Assembly: GCA_023228145.1 (NCBI GenBank)
Contig: JALOBU010000009.1
Span: forward strand, 56,413 to 120,412
Direction of reading: 5' to 3'
Source of the DNA: Bacteroidales bacterium
GTDB lineage: Bacteria > Bacteroidota > Bacteroidia > Bacteroidales > CAIWKO01
DNA: 64,000 nt
Positions 25,470-34,373 of this stretch are shown here, one piece after another; positions within the stretch are counted from its first letter, which is position 1; the number at the start of each line of letters is the position of its first letter. The notes beneath the pieces were generated by a model that saw only the letters and a program-made list of their open reading frames with translations, made no database searches and had not been told where the DNA came from. The position numbers and the translations under genes were made by a program.

Positions 25470-25979
25470 TTAAATGCTTTTCAGAGCATCCAAAGCTTTG
25501 ATATAATCAGGGTGGTTTGTGATTTCCCCAACATATTCAACATAACGAATAATTCCTTTTTCATCAACTATTACTATTCCGCGTGACAACAGGCGGAGCT
25601 CATCAATCAAAAAGCCGTATTTTATTCCAAAATCCGTTTCCTTATGATCGGAAAGAGTTATCACTTTGTCAATTCCTTCGGCAGCACAGAACCTGCCTAA
25701 AGCGAAAGGTAGATCACAGGATATGGTAAGAATCACCACATTGTCAAGTTTTGCTGCTTCTTCGTTGAATCTTCTTGTTTGTGCTGCGCACACTCCCGTG
25801 TCAACAGAAGGGACCACCGAGATAATGCGGATTTTACCATTATAATCACTCAATTTGTACGGCTTTAAATCATTGCCTAATACAGTAAAATCTTTTGCTT
25901 TTTCACCTTCTTTTGCCAAAGCACCAAGTAGTGTCATCGGATTTCCACCAAATGTTATTATTCCTGAATGTTTTTCCAT
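25470..25979 (-). CDS. tpx: Thiol peroxidase Tpx
   Basis: An atypical 2-Cys peroxiredoxin that reduces hydroperoxides using thioredoxin, 169 residues. The peroxidatic Cys64 lies in SVVPSVDTGVC and the resolving Cys98 in PFALGRFCAAEG, at the spacing of E. coli Tpx (61 and 95). An extra Cys88 is present (TISCDLPF). ETDFGIKYGFLIDELRLLSRG and the absence of a signal peptide fit a cytoplasmic Tpx. It is a single-gene unit with its own TAATTTTG promoter box. Confidence 0.96.
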   Translation of the reverse strand: MEKHSGIITFGGNPMTLLGALAKEGEKAKDFTVLGNDLKPYKLSDYNGKIRIISVVPSVDTGVCAAQTRRFNEEAAKLDNVVILTISCDLPFALGRFCAAEGIDKVITLSDHKETDFGIKYGFLIDELRLLSRGIVIVDEKGIIRYVEYVGEITNHPDYIKALDALKSI

Positions 25980-26001
25980 AGTTTTATTTTATAATTTTTT
26001 A

Positions 26002-26009
26002 CAAAATTA
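26002..26009 (-). promoter_or_regulatory. Predicted -7 element (TAATTTTG) of tpx
   Basis: A perfect TAnnTTTG on the minus strand, 22 bases upstream of the tpx start. Confidence 0.5.
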
Positions 26010-26070
26010 CATATTTTTCTATTCAGGCAATAAGCTACCTAAATAAAAAAAATCAAAAATTTGTTTCTTA

Positions 26071-26577
26071 TTATTTAGAAATAAAATACTCAGTTACCTC
26101 TGTATAATTTCCAAAATCAATCTTTTCATTCATAGCCGACAAGAAAATATTAGCGGGTATGATAACTATCCTCACAGAATCCCATGTTACATCAATTCCA
26201 TTATACCAACTGCCATCAGGGTTTCTTAGGTAAATACCAATATATGGCTCAGGGTCGGTGAATAAAACTGTTGTATAAGTATCAAGCGGTCCATAACCGT
26301 TAACAACATTCCATTGGTCAAATCCTCCTGAATAATATGCATAAATTATACTGGAATCAATCAATCCTGCTGTCAGGCCGTCAGGAGTATATTTTTGCGT
26401 ATAAAAATTAGCTGCGTTGAAAGTGCACGGCCCATAACCATACATTTTTATATTTGCATTGCCATTGGTTCCGGCAGGTCCCTGAGGCCCTTGTGGCCCG
26501 GCAGGGCCTTCTTCTTTTTTGCAAGAAATTAAGAAAATTGAAATTAAAAAGAGTACTATAATTAATTTTGTTTTCAT
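26071..26577 (-). CDS. Collagen-like lipoprotein, unknown function
   Basis: A 168-residue lipoprotein: hydrophobic leader with lipobox FLISC at about residue 19, then KKEEGPAGPQGPQGPAG, i.e. a short collagen-like Gly-X-Y run, followed by about 130 residues with no recognised domain (FTDPEPYIGIYLRNPDGSW). It is probably anchored in the outer membrane. It is a tandem paralogue of the next gene, 49 bases away, and shares a 39-base identical segment with it. The common C-terminal theme (IVIIPANIFLSAMNEKIDF here, YIIIPGGISASMANFNQM there) supports common ancestry. Confidence 0.85.
   Translation of the reverse strand: MKTKLIIVLFLISIFLISCKKEEGPAGPQGPQGPAGTNGNANIKMYGYGPCTFNAANFYTQKYTPDGLTAGLIDSSIIYAYYSGGFDQWNVVNGYGPLDTYTTVLFTDPEPYIGIYLRNPDGSWYNGIDVTWDSVRIVIIPANIFLSAMNEKIDFGNYTEVTEYFISK
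26485..26523 (-). repeat. 39-base direct repeat, copy 1 (collagen-like segment)
   Basis: Identical to 27080-27118. It encodes the CKKEEGPAGPQGP region in both lipoproteins. Confidence 0.85.
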
Positions 26578-26626
26578 GGTTTATATTCCTTATTATTTAT
26601 TTATTAATTTTTATATTAAAAATTAT

Positions 26627-27175
26627 CTACTTTTCAATATTTAATTTTTTGCATATTTCCTGGTAAGACATTTGATTGAAATTCGCCATACTGGCGGAAA
26701 TCCCTCCGGGAATGATGATATACCTGTATGCATTTGTTGAGGGATCACCAGCAAAAGATCCGGGGTCATCATTATTATCAATATTAAAAAAGATAATGGT
26801 TAACAAATTATTGCTTAGTCTGAATGTCATGAATTGATTGACAAATTGGGTTAAACCATAAATAGTCATTGGGAGCGGCTGAGCTTCCGGAGTTCCTGCA
26901 CTTTTAATATACACCATCACCAAACCCTTATCGACAATGTTTTGAGTTATTTCAGGTACCGTATCATAGTAATGCCTCATTGTTTTTCCAAACTCAGTGA
27001 TAGCGGTTTCGCTCCAGCTTGTTGCCTGAAACCCAATCCAATCAGAATATATGACATTAGCAGTACCAGCAGGGCCTTCAGGCCCTTGTGGCCCGGCAGG
27101 GCCTTCTTCTTTTTTGCATGAACTTGCCACTGTCAGTAATACCAACAGTAAGGCAAATAATTTGATTTTTTTCAT
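26627..27175 (-). CDS. Collagen-like lipoprotein, paralogue of the downstream gene
   Basis: A 182-residue lipoprotein with lipobox TVASSC, then KKEEGPAGPQGPEGPAG and a C-terminal domain of about 145 residues (YSDWIGFQATSWSETAITEF; YIIIPGGISASMANFNQM). The domain resembles that of the neighbour at 26071 only in outline, so the pair has diverged except over the lipobox and collagen-like DNA. It is the first gene of the pair, with a TAAATTTG box 24 bases upstream. The function is unknown; it is probably a surface lipoprotein. Confidence 0.85.
   Translation of the reverse strand: MKKIKLFALLLVLLTVASSCKKEEGPAGPQGPEGPAGTANVIYSDWIGFQATSWSETAITEFGKTMRHYYDTVPEITQNIVDKGLVMVYIKSAGTPEAQPLPMTIYGLTQFVNQFMTFRLSNNLLTIIFFNIDNNDDPGSFAGDPSTNAYRYIIIPGGISASMANFNQMSYQEICKKLNIEK
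27080..27118 (-). repeat. 39-base direct repeat, copy 2
   Basis: Identical to 26485-26523. See that entry for the encoded segment. Confidence 0.85.
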
Positions 27176-27198
27176 AATTATTGTAATTTAAGTTTAGA

Positions 27199-27206
27199 CA
27201 AATTTA
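27199..27206 (-). promoter_or_regulatory. Predicted -7 element (TAAATTTG) of the collagen-like lipoprotein pair
   Basis: A perfect TAnnTTTG match on the minus strand upstream of 27175. It shares a 126-base divergent region with the UbiD gene. Confidence 0.5.
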
Positions 27207-27274
27207 CATAATTTGCAAGTAGAAAGTAATATTAATTTAAATTAGAAATCATTCATGTAATGAATTGTTTATGC

Positions 27275-27282
27275 TACTTTTG
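27275..27282 (+). promoter_or_regulatory. Predicted -7 element (TACTTTTG) of the ubiD-like gene
   Basis: A perfect TAnnTTTG match 19 bases upstream of the ATG at 27302, implying a leader of about 13 bases. Confidence 0.5.
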
Positions 27283-27301
27283 TAACTAAGTTCCCTAAGC
27301 A

Positions 27302-29158
27302 ATGCCATATAAAAACCTCTCTGAATTCATAGCTGTACTTGAAAAACAAAATGAACTCCACCGTATCAAAGAATTTATTTCGCCGAAACTTGAAATCAGC
27401 GAGATAAGCGATAGGGTTGTAAAATCAGGCGGCAAAGCACTATTGTTTGAAAATACAGGAACGGATTTTCCTCTGTTAATCAATGCTTTTGGTTCTGAAA
27501 AAAGAATGTGCCTTGCTCTGGGTATTGAAAATCTTGACGAAATCAAAGGAAGAATAGATGCACTTTTTAAAAATGCATTGACTTCGGGAAAATCGCTTAC
27601 AGAAAAACTTCATAAACTGTCGTTGTTAAGAGAGATTTCATCCTGGATGCCTAAAACCATAAGTGGAAAAGGTAAGTGTCAAGAGAAAATAATGCCTTCA
27701 CCGGACATTACAAAACTTCCCGTATTGACCTGCTGGCCTCACGACGGCGGCCCTTTTATCACCCTTCCGGTGGTTCACACTCAAGACCCCGTTTCGGGTA
27801 TGCGCAACGTAGGGATGTACAGAATGCAAGTATTTTCAGCTTGTAAAACAGCCATGCACTGGCACTTACATAAAAATTCAGCACGCCATTTTCATGAGTA
27901 TAAAAAACTGAAGAAAAAAATGCCTGTGAGCGTTACCCTTGGTGGAGATCCTATTTATACTTATGTGGCAACCGCTCCCTTACCTGATAATATGGATGAG
28001 TACCTGCTGGCTGGCTTCTTACGAAAAAAGCGAGTTAAATTAGTTAAATGCCTTACTAATGAGTTGTATGTACCCGAAGATGTTGATTTTGTAATTGAAG
28101 GATATATTGACCCAGAGGAAGAACTAATTACAGAAGGCCCCTTTGGCGACCACACCGGATTTTATTCTTTGCCAGAACCTTTTCCTGTATTTCATATTAC
28201 ATGTATTACTCACCGCAAAGATGCCATTTATCCGGCCACAATTGTCGGCATACCGCCCATGGAAGACGCCTGGTTGGGAAAAGCCACAGAGCGAATATTC
28301 ACCAGCCCGATAAAATATGCCTTACAGCCCGAAATAATTGATATTCATATGCCTGTGGAAGGCGTTTTTCACAATCTGGTTTTGGTAAAAATTAAAAATA
28401 TCTATCAAGGTATTGCACAAAAAATTATTAACGGACTTTGGGGCGCCGGACAAATGATGTTTTCTAAAATTATCATTGTGCTGGATGAAAACGCTGACAT
28501 CTTCAATTATCCTGAAGTAGTAAAAGCTATATCGGAAAATGTGAATATTAGTTCAGATATCATTTTTTCAAAAGGCCCTGCCGATATTCTCGACCATTCG
28601 GCAAAAAATTATGCCTTTCAAGGAAAAATAGGAATTGACGCAACTGTTAAAAAAGACAGTTCGCTAATAACACCTTCCATTAACAAAGAAAACCTTTCAA
28701 AGATTTTTGATGAAATCGTTAAATTAAACGACACACTGCTCCACCAAAATATTAATGCAGTCATTATTTCCTATAAAAAGAGCAAGCCAAACCATACCCG
28801 AATACTCGCCGAAAAACTGATTACAGAAAATATTTTGTTGAATATTCAATCCTGTTTTTTTCTTGACTTCAATGTGGAGGTGGATGACCTCAGCGAAACC
28901 TTATGGTTACTTCTGAATAATATTGATCCGGCAAGAGATATTTTTATTATAAGCAATACGCTATGTTTTGATGGCACCCGAAAAACCAAGGAACTGGATA
29001 ATTTTCAGCGGCCCTGGCCAAATGTAATTGTGATGGATGATGAAACCATAAAAACGATAGATAACAAATGGGAAAAACTTGGTTTAGATAAATTTAGCCC
29101 CTCACCTTCTTTAAAATACAAAAAACTATTATGGCCCGGGAAAGCGGAAGCGGAATAA
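27302..29158 (+). CDS. UbiD-family prenyl-FMN-dependent decarboxylase
   Basis: A 618-residue member of the UbiD decarboxylase family. The N-terminus MPYKNLSEFIAVLEKQNELH and the core DPEEELITEGPFGDHTGFYS (the segment with catalytic Glu), PATIVGIPPMEDAWLGKATE and a C-terminal extension of about 130 residues agree with the long Bacteroidota form. These enzymes use prenylated FMN made by UbiX and act on aromatic or quinone-precursor acids. A menaquinone role is the usual annotation, but the substrate cannot be read from sequence. It converges with the DPP-IV gene, the stops being 3 bases apart. Confidence 0.9.
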   Translation: MPYKNLSEFIAVLEKQNELHRIKEFISPKLEISEISDRVVKSGGKALLFENTGTDFPLLINAFGSEKRMCLALGIENLDEIKGRIDALFKNALTSGKSLTEKLHKLSLLREISSWMPKTISGKGKCQEKIMPSPDITKLPVLTCWPHDGGPFITLPVVHTQDPVSGMRNVGMYRMQVFSACKTAMHWHLHKNSARHFHEYKKLKKKMPVSVTLGGDPIYTYVATAPLPDNMDEYLLAGFLRKKRVKLVKCLTNELYVPEDVDFVIEGYIDPEEELITEGPFGDHTGFYSLPEPFPVFHITCITHRKDAIYPATIVGIPPMEDAWLGKATERIFTSPIKYALQPEIIDIHMPVEGVFHNLVLVKIKNIYQGIAQKIINGLWGAGQMMFSKIIIVLDENADIFNYPEVVKAISENVNISSDIIFSKGPADILDHSAKNYAFQGKIGIDATVKKDSSLITPSINKENLSKIFDEIVKLNDTLLHQNINAVIISYKKSKPNHTRILAEKLITENILLNIQSCFFLDFNVEVDDLSETLWLLLNNIDPARDIFIISNTLCFDGTRKTKELDNFQRPWPNVIVMDDETIKTIDNKWEKLGLDKFSPSPSLKYKKLLWPGKAEAE

Positions 29159-29161
29159 AAA

Positions 29162-31354
29162 TTACAGATTCTGAAAAATAAACTCTGACATTCTTTTATA
29201 CAAGTGATAACGTGTGTACCCGCCATAAATCCCGTGATTTTTGTTGGGATATAATTGCATTTCAAACTGTTTGTTAGCTTTCACCAGAGCATCAATAAGT
29301 TCAATGGCATTTTGAGCATGCACGTTGTCATCGGCCATGCCGTGAACTATCAATAACTTGCCTTTGAGCTTTTTTACATATTTAATGGGAGAGTTGTCGT
29401 CATACCCAGAGGCGTTGTCCTGCGGTTTACGCATATAACGTTCGGTGTAAATATTATCGTAGTTTCTCCAATTGGTAACAGGTGCTACGGCAATACCAGT
29501 TTTAAAATATTCAGCGCCTTTTGTCACACACAACGCGGTAATAAATCCTCCGTAACTCCACCCCCATATCCCAATACGGGCTTCGTCAACGTATGGCTGG
29601 GAAGCAAGATATTTTGCCGTTTCAATCTGGTCTTCGGTTTCTAACTTACCGAGCTCCATGTAAGTGCATTTGCGAAACTGCTCTCCTCTGGAGCCTGTGC
29701 CTCTTCCATCCACACATACGACAATATAACCCTGTTGTACAAGGTACTGATACCAAACCATATCGAAAGTGTCCCATTCGTTAGCGGCATATTGCGAATC
29801 CGGCCCTCCATAGACATTCATCAAAACGGGATATTTCTTTTTAGATTCAAAGTCGGGCGGCTTGATAATATATCCGTTGAGCCGTATGTTACCGGAAGTA
29901 TTAAAACTGAAAAACTCTTTTTTTGTAAATCCGTATTCATTGGCTTTTTCAGCCAGTTTTTTATTATCGGTAAGCGCTTGTATTTCTTTGCCTTTGTTAT
30001 TATAGATTGCTATAATTGGAGGGGTGTTTGCATCACTGAAAGTGCCTGTAAAATAAGCGCAATTTTTACTGAACTCAGCCTCCCACGTACCTTCTTTTTT
30101 AAATATTTTTGACTTATTCGAACCGTCAAAACCTACGCTGTATAAGTCGCGGTTCACAGGATTGCTTTCCGCCGAAATGTAATAAATCACAGCATTCTTT
30201 TCATCAATGGCTTTTATTTCCTTAACATCCCATTGACCTTTTGTAACCTGATTTATCAGCTTACCGTTTATATCATAGCGGTAAACATGATTAAAGCCGT
30301 CTTCTTCACTCATGATAAAGAAATATTTTCCATTTTCAGTAAATTTGAAATTATCTGTTATTTCTATGTAGCTTTTGTTTTCCTGAGTGTAAAATGTTTT
30401 AGTGTTTCCGGTTGTTGCATCTGCCATCAATATATCCAGTTTGTTTTGCAGGCGGTTCATCCTGAAAACAGCTAATTTGCCAGGGTCGGCTGTCCAACAG
30501 ATGCGGGGTATATAAATATCGGTTTCATTGCCTATGTCAATACTTTTTAGTATTGGTTTTGAGAACTCGGTAAGGTCACAAATCCAAACACTTACAAGAG
30601 AATTGTCTTCGCCAGCTTTAGGGTATTTGTATTTGTATTGTTCGGGATACAAATCGCCATACATGATAAGTTGATACTCTTTAACCTTGCTTTCATCGAA
30701 ACGGATGAAGGCAATTTTTTTGCTGTCGGGCGACCAGTGCCATGCTTTAGTAAAACTGAATTCTTCTTCATAAACCCAGTCTGTTGTACCATTCAAAATG
30801 TTATTTTGCAACCCATCGTTGGTAATCTGTAACTCAATGCCGGTTCTGATATCTGAGCAAAAAAGATTATTACCCGAAATATATGCGACCATGTCGCCAT
30901 CTGGTGAGAATTCAGCCAGGCGTTGTTTTTTACCTTCCGATACAGCAAAAAGATTTTTTGTTGACAATTCAAATACAAAATATGATGCAATTTCAGAATG
31001 TCTGTAAATTGCTTCCGAATTGGTTTTCAGCAGCAGTGCTGTTTCTTTCTGGTTAATTTCGAAAGATTCAATTTGAATAGCAGTTTGTCCATCAACGGGC
31101 TTTAGCATTTCTTTGGTAACCAGTGTATCAACGGCTTGAGAGCTTTTATATGAATATCGAACTATAGTATATTCGTCCAAGAGTATCAGGTAGTGTTCGC
31201 CATCATTCATTGGAACTATATCTTCGGCCCGCTCCGGGTAAAAAGAATAATTTAGCCATAAATCTTCCAACGAAATACGTTTGAAGGTTTGAGAAAAAAT
31301 AACAGAAGGAAAAACAAATAATATGAGTATTAAAATATTAAGTTTTGTTTTCAT
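29162..31354 (-). CDS. Dipeptidyl peptidase IV (S9B family)
   Basis: A secreted serine peptidase of 730 residues that removes N-terminal dipeptides, usually after Pro or Ala. It has a signal peptide (LILILFVFPSVIFSQ), an N-terminal beta-propeller (DPPIV_N; WVYEEEFSFTKAWHWSPD is a hallmark carrying the Glu pair that binds the peptide N-terminus) and a C-terminal alpha/beta hydrolase. The nucleophile is the Ser in GIWGWSYGGFITA, with Asp in HGMADDNVH and His in NKNHGIYGG. It probably works in the periplasm on peptides taken up as a carbon source. Confidence 0.95.
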   Translation of the reverse strand: MKTKLNILILILFVFPSVIFSQTFKRISLEDLWLNYSFYPERAEDIVPMNDGEHYLILLDEYTIVRYSYKSSQAVDTLVTKEMLKPVDGQTAIQIESFEINQKETALLLKTNSEAIYRHSEIASYFVFELSTKNLFAVSEGKKQRLAEFSPDGDMVAYISGNNLFCSDIRTGIELQITNDGLQNNILNGTTDWVYEEEFSFTKAWHWSPDSKKIAFIRFDESKVKEYQLIMYGDLYPEQYKYKYPKAGEDNSLVSVWICDLTEFSKPILKSIDIGNETDIYIPRICWTADPGKLAVFRMNRLQNKLDILMADATTGNTKTFYTQENKSYIEITDNFKFTENGKYFFIMSEEDGFNHVYRYDINGKLINQVTKGQWDVKEIKAIDEKNAVIYYISAESNPVNRDLYSVGFDGSNKSKIFKKEGTWEAEFSKNCAYFTGTFSDANTPPIIAIYNNKGKEIQALTDNKKLAEKANEYGFTKKEFFSFNTSGNIRLNGYIIKPPDFESKKKYPVLMNVYGGPDSQYAANEWDTFDMVWYQYLVQQGYIVVCVDGRGTGSRGEQFRKCTYMELGKLETEDQIETAKYLASQPYVDEARIGIWGWSYGGFITALCVTKGAEYFKTGIAVAPVTNWRNYDNIYTERYMRKPQDNASGYDDNSPIKYVKKLKGKLLIVHGMADDNVHAQNAIELIDALVKANKQFEMQLYPNKNHGIYGGYTRYHLYKRMSEFIFQNL

Positions 31355-31373
31355 AATAATCTTTTATTATTTC

Positions 31374-31381
31374 CAAAATTA
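31374..31381 (-). promoter_or_regulatory. Predicted -7 element (TAATTTTG) of the DPP-IV gene
   Basis: A perfect TAnnTTTG on the minus strand, 19 bases upstream of the start. Confidence 0.45.
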
Positions 31382-31433
31382 ATGATTTATATAGAAAGAG
31401 GCTTACACAGATAAATAGGTTGACGCTACAAAA

Positions 31434-32672
31434 TTATTCCTTAACCCATTTATAAATTATATCCGGTCCGATTTTCAAAAAATACGTCCCTTTTTTAAGT
31501 TTTCTGACGTTTATGGAACTGCTGTCACTTTGGAGTAGCCCAGATAATACTATTTTCCCTTCCATATCAGAAATAAAATAATTTTTTTCATTTTCAGTAT
31601 TTTCCGTTTTCACTATAATATAATCCCTGGCGGGATTAGGAAATACATTAATGTTGTTTTTATAATTTACTTCAAAAATATTTGAAATGGAATCGTTCAG
31701 ATAGTAATTTAAATAAGTGCTCATATCAACAATATGCAACTTTTGTTCGCTGGTAAAAACTTTGAAGCTCGAAAAATACTCATTTGAACAGTAATATATC
31801 AACCCGTTTTTTGTTGCAATCCCCTCTACCTGATGAAAGGGCAGTGACAAAGATATTTTTCTTTTATTGCCGTTAAAAAATTCATTTTCATTAAAATCAT
31901 ACAGAAGAAACAAAAAAGGCTGCAAAGTCATACTATAGCCACATAAAACAATTAATCTTTTATCCTGAAGATATGTGGCACCCGTAACTAATCCGCTTAC
32001 ATCGCAGGTTGATTCCAGATTTGCAATATAAGAGCCGGGTGTTTTGGGCAAAGTATAAATACTTGTTTTATTACTCACCCATTGTTTGGTAAACAAAAAA
32101 ATACTGTCAGAAGAAACAACAAATGCTTCACAGTCAAAATCAGTATTATTGCCACCTGTTGGGGAAAAGTCCGTTTGGTTTGAATAAGAAAAATTTATGG
32201 TATCCACAACAGGGTTATTCAACAAAAGTGAATTCTTTTCCATCCGGAGAATTTTCAAATCAGTCCGGTTTCCATTTGCATTGTTGCCAAAATCTCCCAC
32301 ATAAACATAAATATCATCCTGCGATATTTCTTCCCAATCAATATTAGCAACTCCTGTAACGGTATAGTTTTGCAGTATCGTTCCACTTAAGGTATCCAAG
32401 GAATACAAATTAATATCAGAATTGTCATTGTGTGTCCATAAACTATTATTCCAGAAAATCAATCCTGAGGTTTCCGCCAGCCCGGGAGCAAGTATAGTTG
32501 ACGATGTGGGAGAAACCAAAGCGGTATTATAGGTACAACTGCCATCGTTTATTGTGGCAGCAGCATTATAGTTATTAGCCAGAGGGTCGGTACATCCGGG
32601 AATCTGTGCCTGAACATTAACAAGTATAAATATTGTAAAGAAAAAGAAAAATATTGAAAACCTATTCATCAA
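31434..32672 (-). CDS. T9SS-sorted secreted protein, unknown cargo
   Basis: A 412-residue secreted protein. After a signal peptide (to about NVQAQIPG) comes a short Cys/Asn/Asp motif, CTDPLANNYNAAATINDGSC, seen in many Bacteroidota surface proteins. A central domain of about 250 residues looks like beta-propeller strands (WEEISQDDIYVYVGDFGNN, GLIYYCSNEYF). The last 75 residues are a type A T9SS sorting domain (NVFPNPARDYIIVKT, YFISDMEGKIVLSG, LKKGTYFLKIG). It is therefore exported across the outer membrane and probably attached to the surface. The function is unknown. Confidence 0.9.
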   Translation of the reverse strand: MMNRFSIFFFFFTIFILVNVQAQIPGCTDPLANNYNAAATINDGSCTYNTALVSPTSSTILAPGLAETSGLIFWNNSLWTHNDNSDINLYSLDTLSGTILQNYTVTGVANIDWEEISQDDIYVYVGDFGNNANGNRTDLKILRMEKNSLLLNNPVVDTINFSYSNQTDFSPTGGNNTDFDCEAFVVSSDSIFLFTKQWVSNKTSIYTLPKTPGSYIANLESTCDVSGLVTGATYLQDKRLIVLCGYSMTLQPFLFLLYDFNENEFFNGNKRKISLSLPFHQVEGIATKNGLIYYCSNEYFSSFKVFTSEQKLHIVDMSTYLNYYLNDSISNIFEVNYKNNINVFPNPARDYIIVKTENTENEKNYFISDMEGKIVLSGLLQSDSSSINVRKLKKGTYFLKIGPDIIYKWVKE

Positions 32673-32901
32673 ATTTAAGCAACAAATAAAATTTAAAAAT
32701 ACCTATAAATGAATCTATTCTTTTTAAACAAATTAGAACTTAGCATTATGAAATCAGAGCAGAATATTTCACCAAAAAAATTTTTTTATCACTACAACAA
32801 AAATAAAAAGTGAAATAACCATAATTTTTTCATTGTGCATAAGTTTTTGTTCATCACAAATATATAAAATGATATTTAAATAATTATAAGTTAGTAAAAC
32901 T

Positions 32902-32918
32902 AAATTCCTTAGGAATTT
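32902..32918 (-). terminator. Possible hairpin after the FKBP gene
   Basis: The palindrome AAATTCC-TTA-GGAATTT lies 13 bases past the stop and is followed on the minus strand by TAGTTTTAC. The stem is AT-rich and weak. The rest of the 258-base gap (32673-32930) holds nothing I can support. Confidence 0.35.
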
Positions 32919-32930
32919 TTATAGTAATTG

Positions 32931-33632
32931 TTATTTCACCTTTATAAGTTCTACTTTAAAAATCAGTGCTGAACCTCCGGGAATTCCCTGTGTACCGGCA
33001 TCTCCATATCCTAAATCTGAAGAAATAAACAGCTCATAAATACTGCCTTCATTCATAAGTAAAATGCCTTCCGAAAATCCTTTTATAAGATTGGTAAGCG
33101 GAAAATCTGCGGGTTGATTTCTTTCGTAGGAAGAATCGAAAACCCTGCCATCAATAAACTTGCCTTCATAGTTTACAGTAACTGTACTTTCCATGGTTGG
33201 TTTAGCCCCGTTACCCTGTTGAATAACTTTGTATTGCAGGCCAGATGCAGTGGTTAATATACCTGGTTTATTCTTGTTTTCTTCAAGAAATTTATTATCT
33301 TCTTCATTTTTCAATTTTGCATTTTTTGCATTTCTAATTGCTATTTTTTCCTCCATATATTTTCTGAAATTATCCATAATTGCCTTGGTAAGTTCTAATG
33401 GAAACAACATATGGTCTGGCCCGTTAAGCGCATCATTTACACCTTGAGATATGATATCATAGTTAAACATCAGCGAATCTTTAGTAAGGCTACCTTTAAG
33501 GTTATTGCCAATGTTACAGCCAATGGTATATGCAACCGAATCATCAAATGTTTTTAATTGTATTTTCCCTGTCTGAGAATTTGCAGAATGCCCCAAAGTG
33601 ATAATAATAATTAGTGCAAAAAATTTTTTCAT
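32931..33632 (-). CDS. FKBP-type peptidyl-prolyl isomerase (FkpA/Mip-like)
   Basis: A 233-residue periplasmic folding catalyst. It has a signal peptide (1-19), an N-terminal helical dimerisation domain (FDDSVAYTIGCNIGNNLKGS ... long helix with FRKYMEEKIAIRNAKNAK) and a C-terminal FKBP domain (about 125-233): GLQYKVIQQGNGAKP, VNYEGKFIDGRVFDSSY, LGYGDAGTQGIPGGSALIFK. The domain order is that of Mip/FkpA. It probably helps fold secreted and outer-membrane proteins, which are numerous here. Confidence 0.95.
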   Translation of the reverse strand: MKKFFALIIIITLGHSANSQTGKIQLKTFDDSVAYTIGCNIGNNLKGSLTKDSLMFNYDIISQGVNDALNGPDHMLFPLELTKAIMDNFRKYMEEKIAIRNAKNAKLKNEEDNKFLEENKNKPGILTTASGLQYKVIQQGNGAKPTMESTVTVNYEGKFIDGRVFDSSYERNQPADFPLTNLIKGFSEGILLMNEGSIYELFISSDLGYGDAGTQGIPGGSALIFKVELIKVK

Positions 33633-33662
33633 GTGTTTTTAGTTTATTTTTTTATAAGCATA

Positions 33663-33670
33663 CAAATTTA
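33663..33670 (-). promoter_or_regulatory. Predicted -7 element (TAAATTTG) of the FKBP gene
   Basis: A perfect TAnnTTTG on the minus strand within the 109-base divergent region shared with the HD-domain gene. Confidence 0.5.
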
Positions 33671-33741
33671 CAAATAATAAGCTTTTATGCATTTTACAAA
33701 TAACACAAATGTTATACTTAAAAATTTTATAATTTTATCCA

Positions 33742-34320
33742 ATGACACATCTGACACTTTCCGACTTTGACATAAAGCCCGGGTATTTTGTACATGAAAG
33801 TGAACTTCATGGGACATTACACACATACCGTGTTATGTGCCTTGTTTTAATTTTATGCACAACAACAAAACTTGAAAAAGAAACCCTACCCGCTCTTTTT
33901 GCTGCTTTTTTACATGATATGTCCCGCAGGCACGATGGCTTTTGTATGATGCACGGGCCAAGAGCTGCCAGAGAAAAAGTCCCGCAGTTTTTTTCTTTAT
34001 TTAAAAAATATGGTATAACAGAAGAGGATATTAAGGTTATTAAAACTGCCATATCTTATCATTCGCAAATTATCGAAGTTCGGAAAAGCCATCCCCATTA
34101 TAAAGTAACAGCATTATTGAAAGATGCTGATGCTCTGGACCGTATCCGTATGGGAAAAGGAAATCTCAATCCCAAACTTTTAAGATTCCCTGAGACTTAT
34201 CATCTTATTGATTTTTCGCACAATTTTTACTACGAGAGTTTAAAAACAACAAATAAAGGATTTGACAACATTTTGAAAATAGCAGAGACATTATCAGGCT
34301 TGCAACTTGTTTACAGATAA
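33742..34320 (+). CDS. HD-domain phosphohydrolase
   Basis: A 192-residue cytoplasmic protein with a metal-dependent HD fold: His in LHGTLHTYRV, the HD doublet in AAFLHDMSRRHDG and a later His/Asp set in AISYHSQI and DADALDRIRMG. The family hydrolyses phosphate esters of nucleotides or signalling molecules; the substrate cannot be assigned. It is followed by a convincing hairpin and stands alone on the plus strand among minus-strand genes. Confidence 0.85.
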   Translation: MTHLTLSDFDIKPGYFVHESELHGTLHTYRVMCLVLILCTTTKLEKETLPALFAAFLHDMSRRHDGFCMMHGPRAAREKVPQFFSLFKKYGITEEDIKVIKTAISYHSQIIEVRKSHPHYKVTALLKDADALDRIRMGKGNLNPKLLRFPETYHLIDFSHNFYYESLKTTNKGFDNILKIAETLSGLQLVYR

Positions 34321-34324
34321 AAAA

Positions 34325-34352
34325 AAGAGACTGGCATTATTTGCCAGCCTCT
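34325..34352. terminator. Bidirectional hairpin terminator
   Basis: AAGAG-A-CTGGCA and TGCCAG-C-CTCTT pair around a short TTAT loop between two converging genes. The upstream A run acts as a T tract for the minus-strand gene. Confidence 0.75.
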
Positions 34353-34373
34353 TAATGAAACAATAAAATATTT

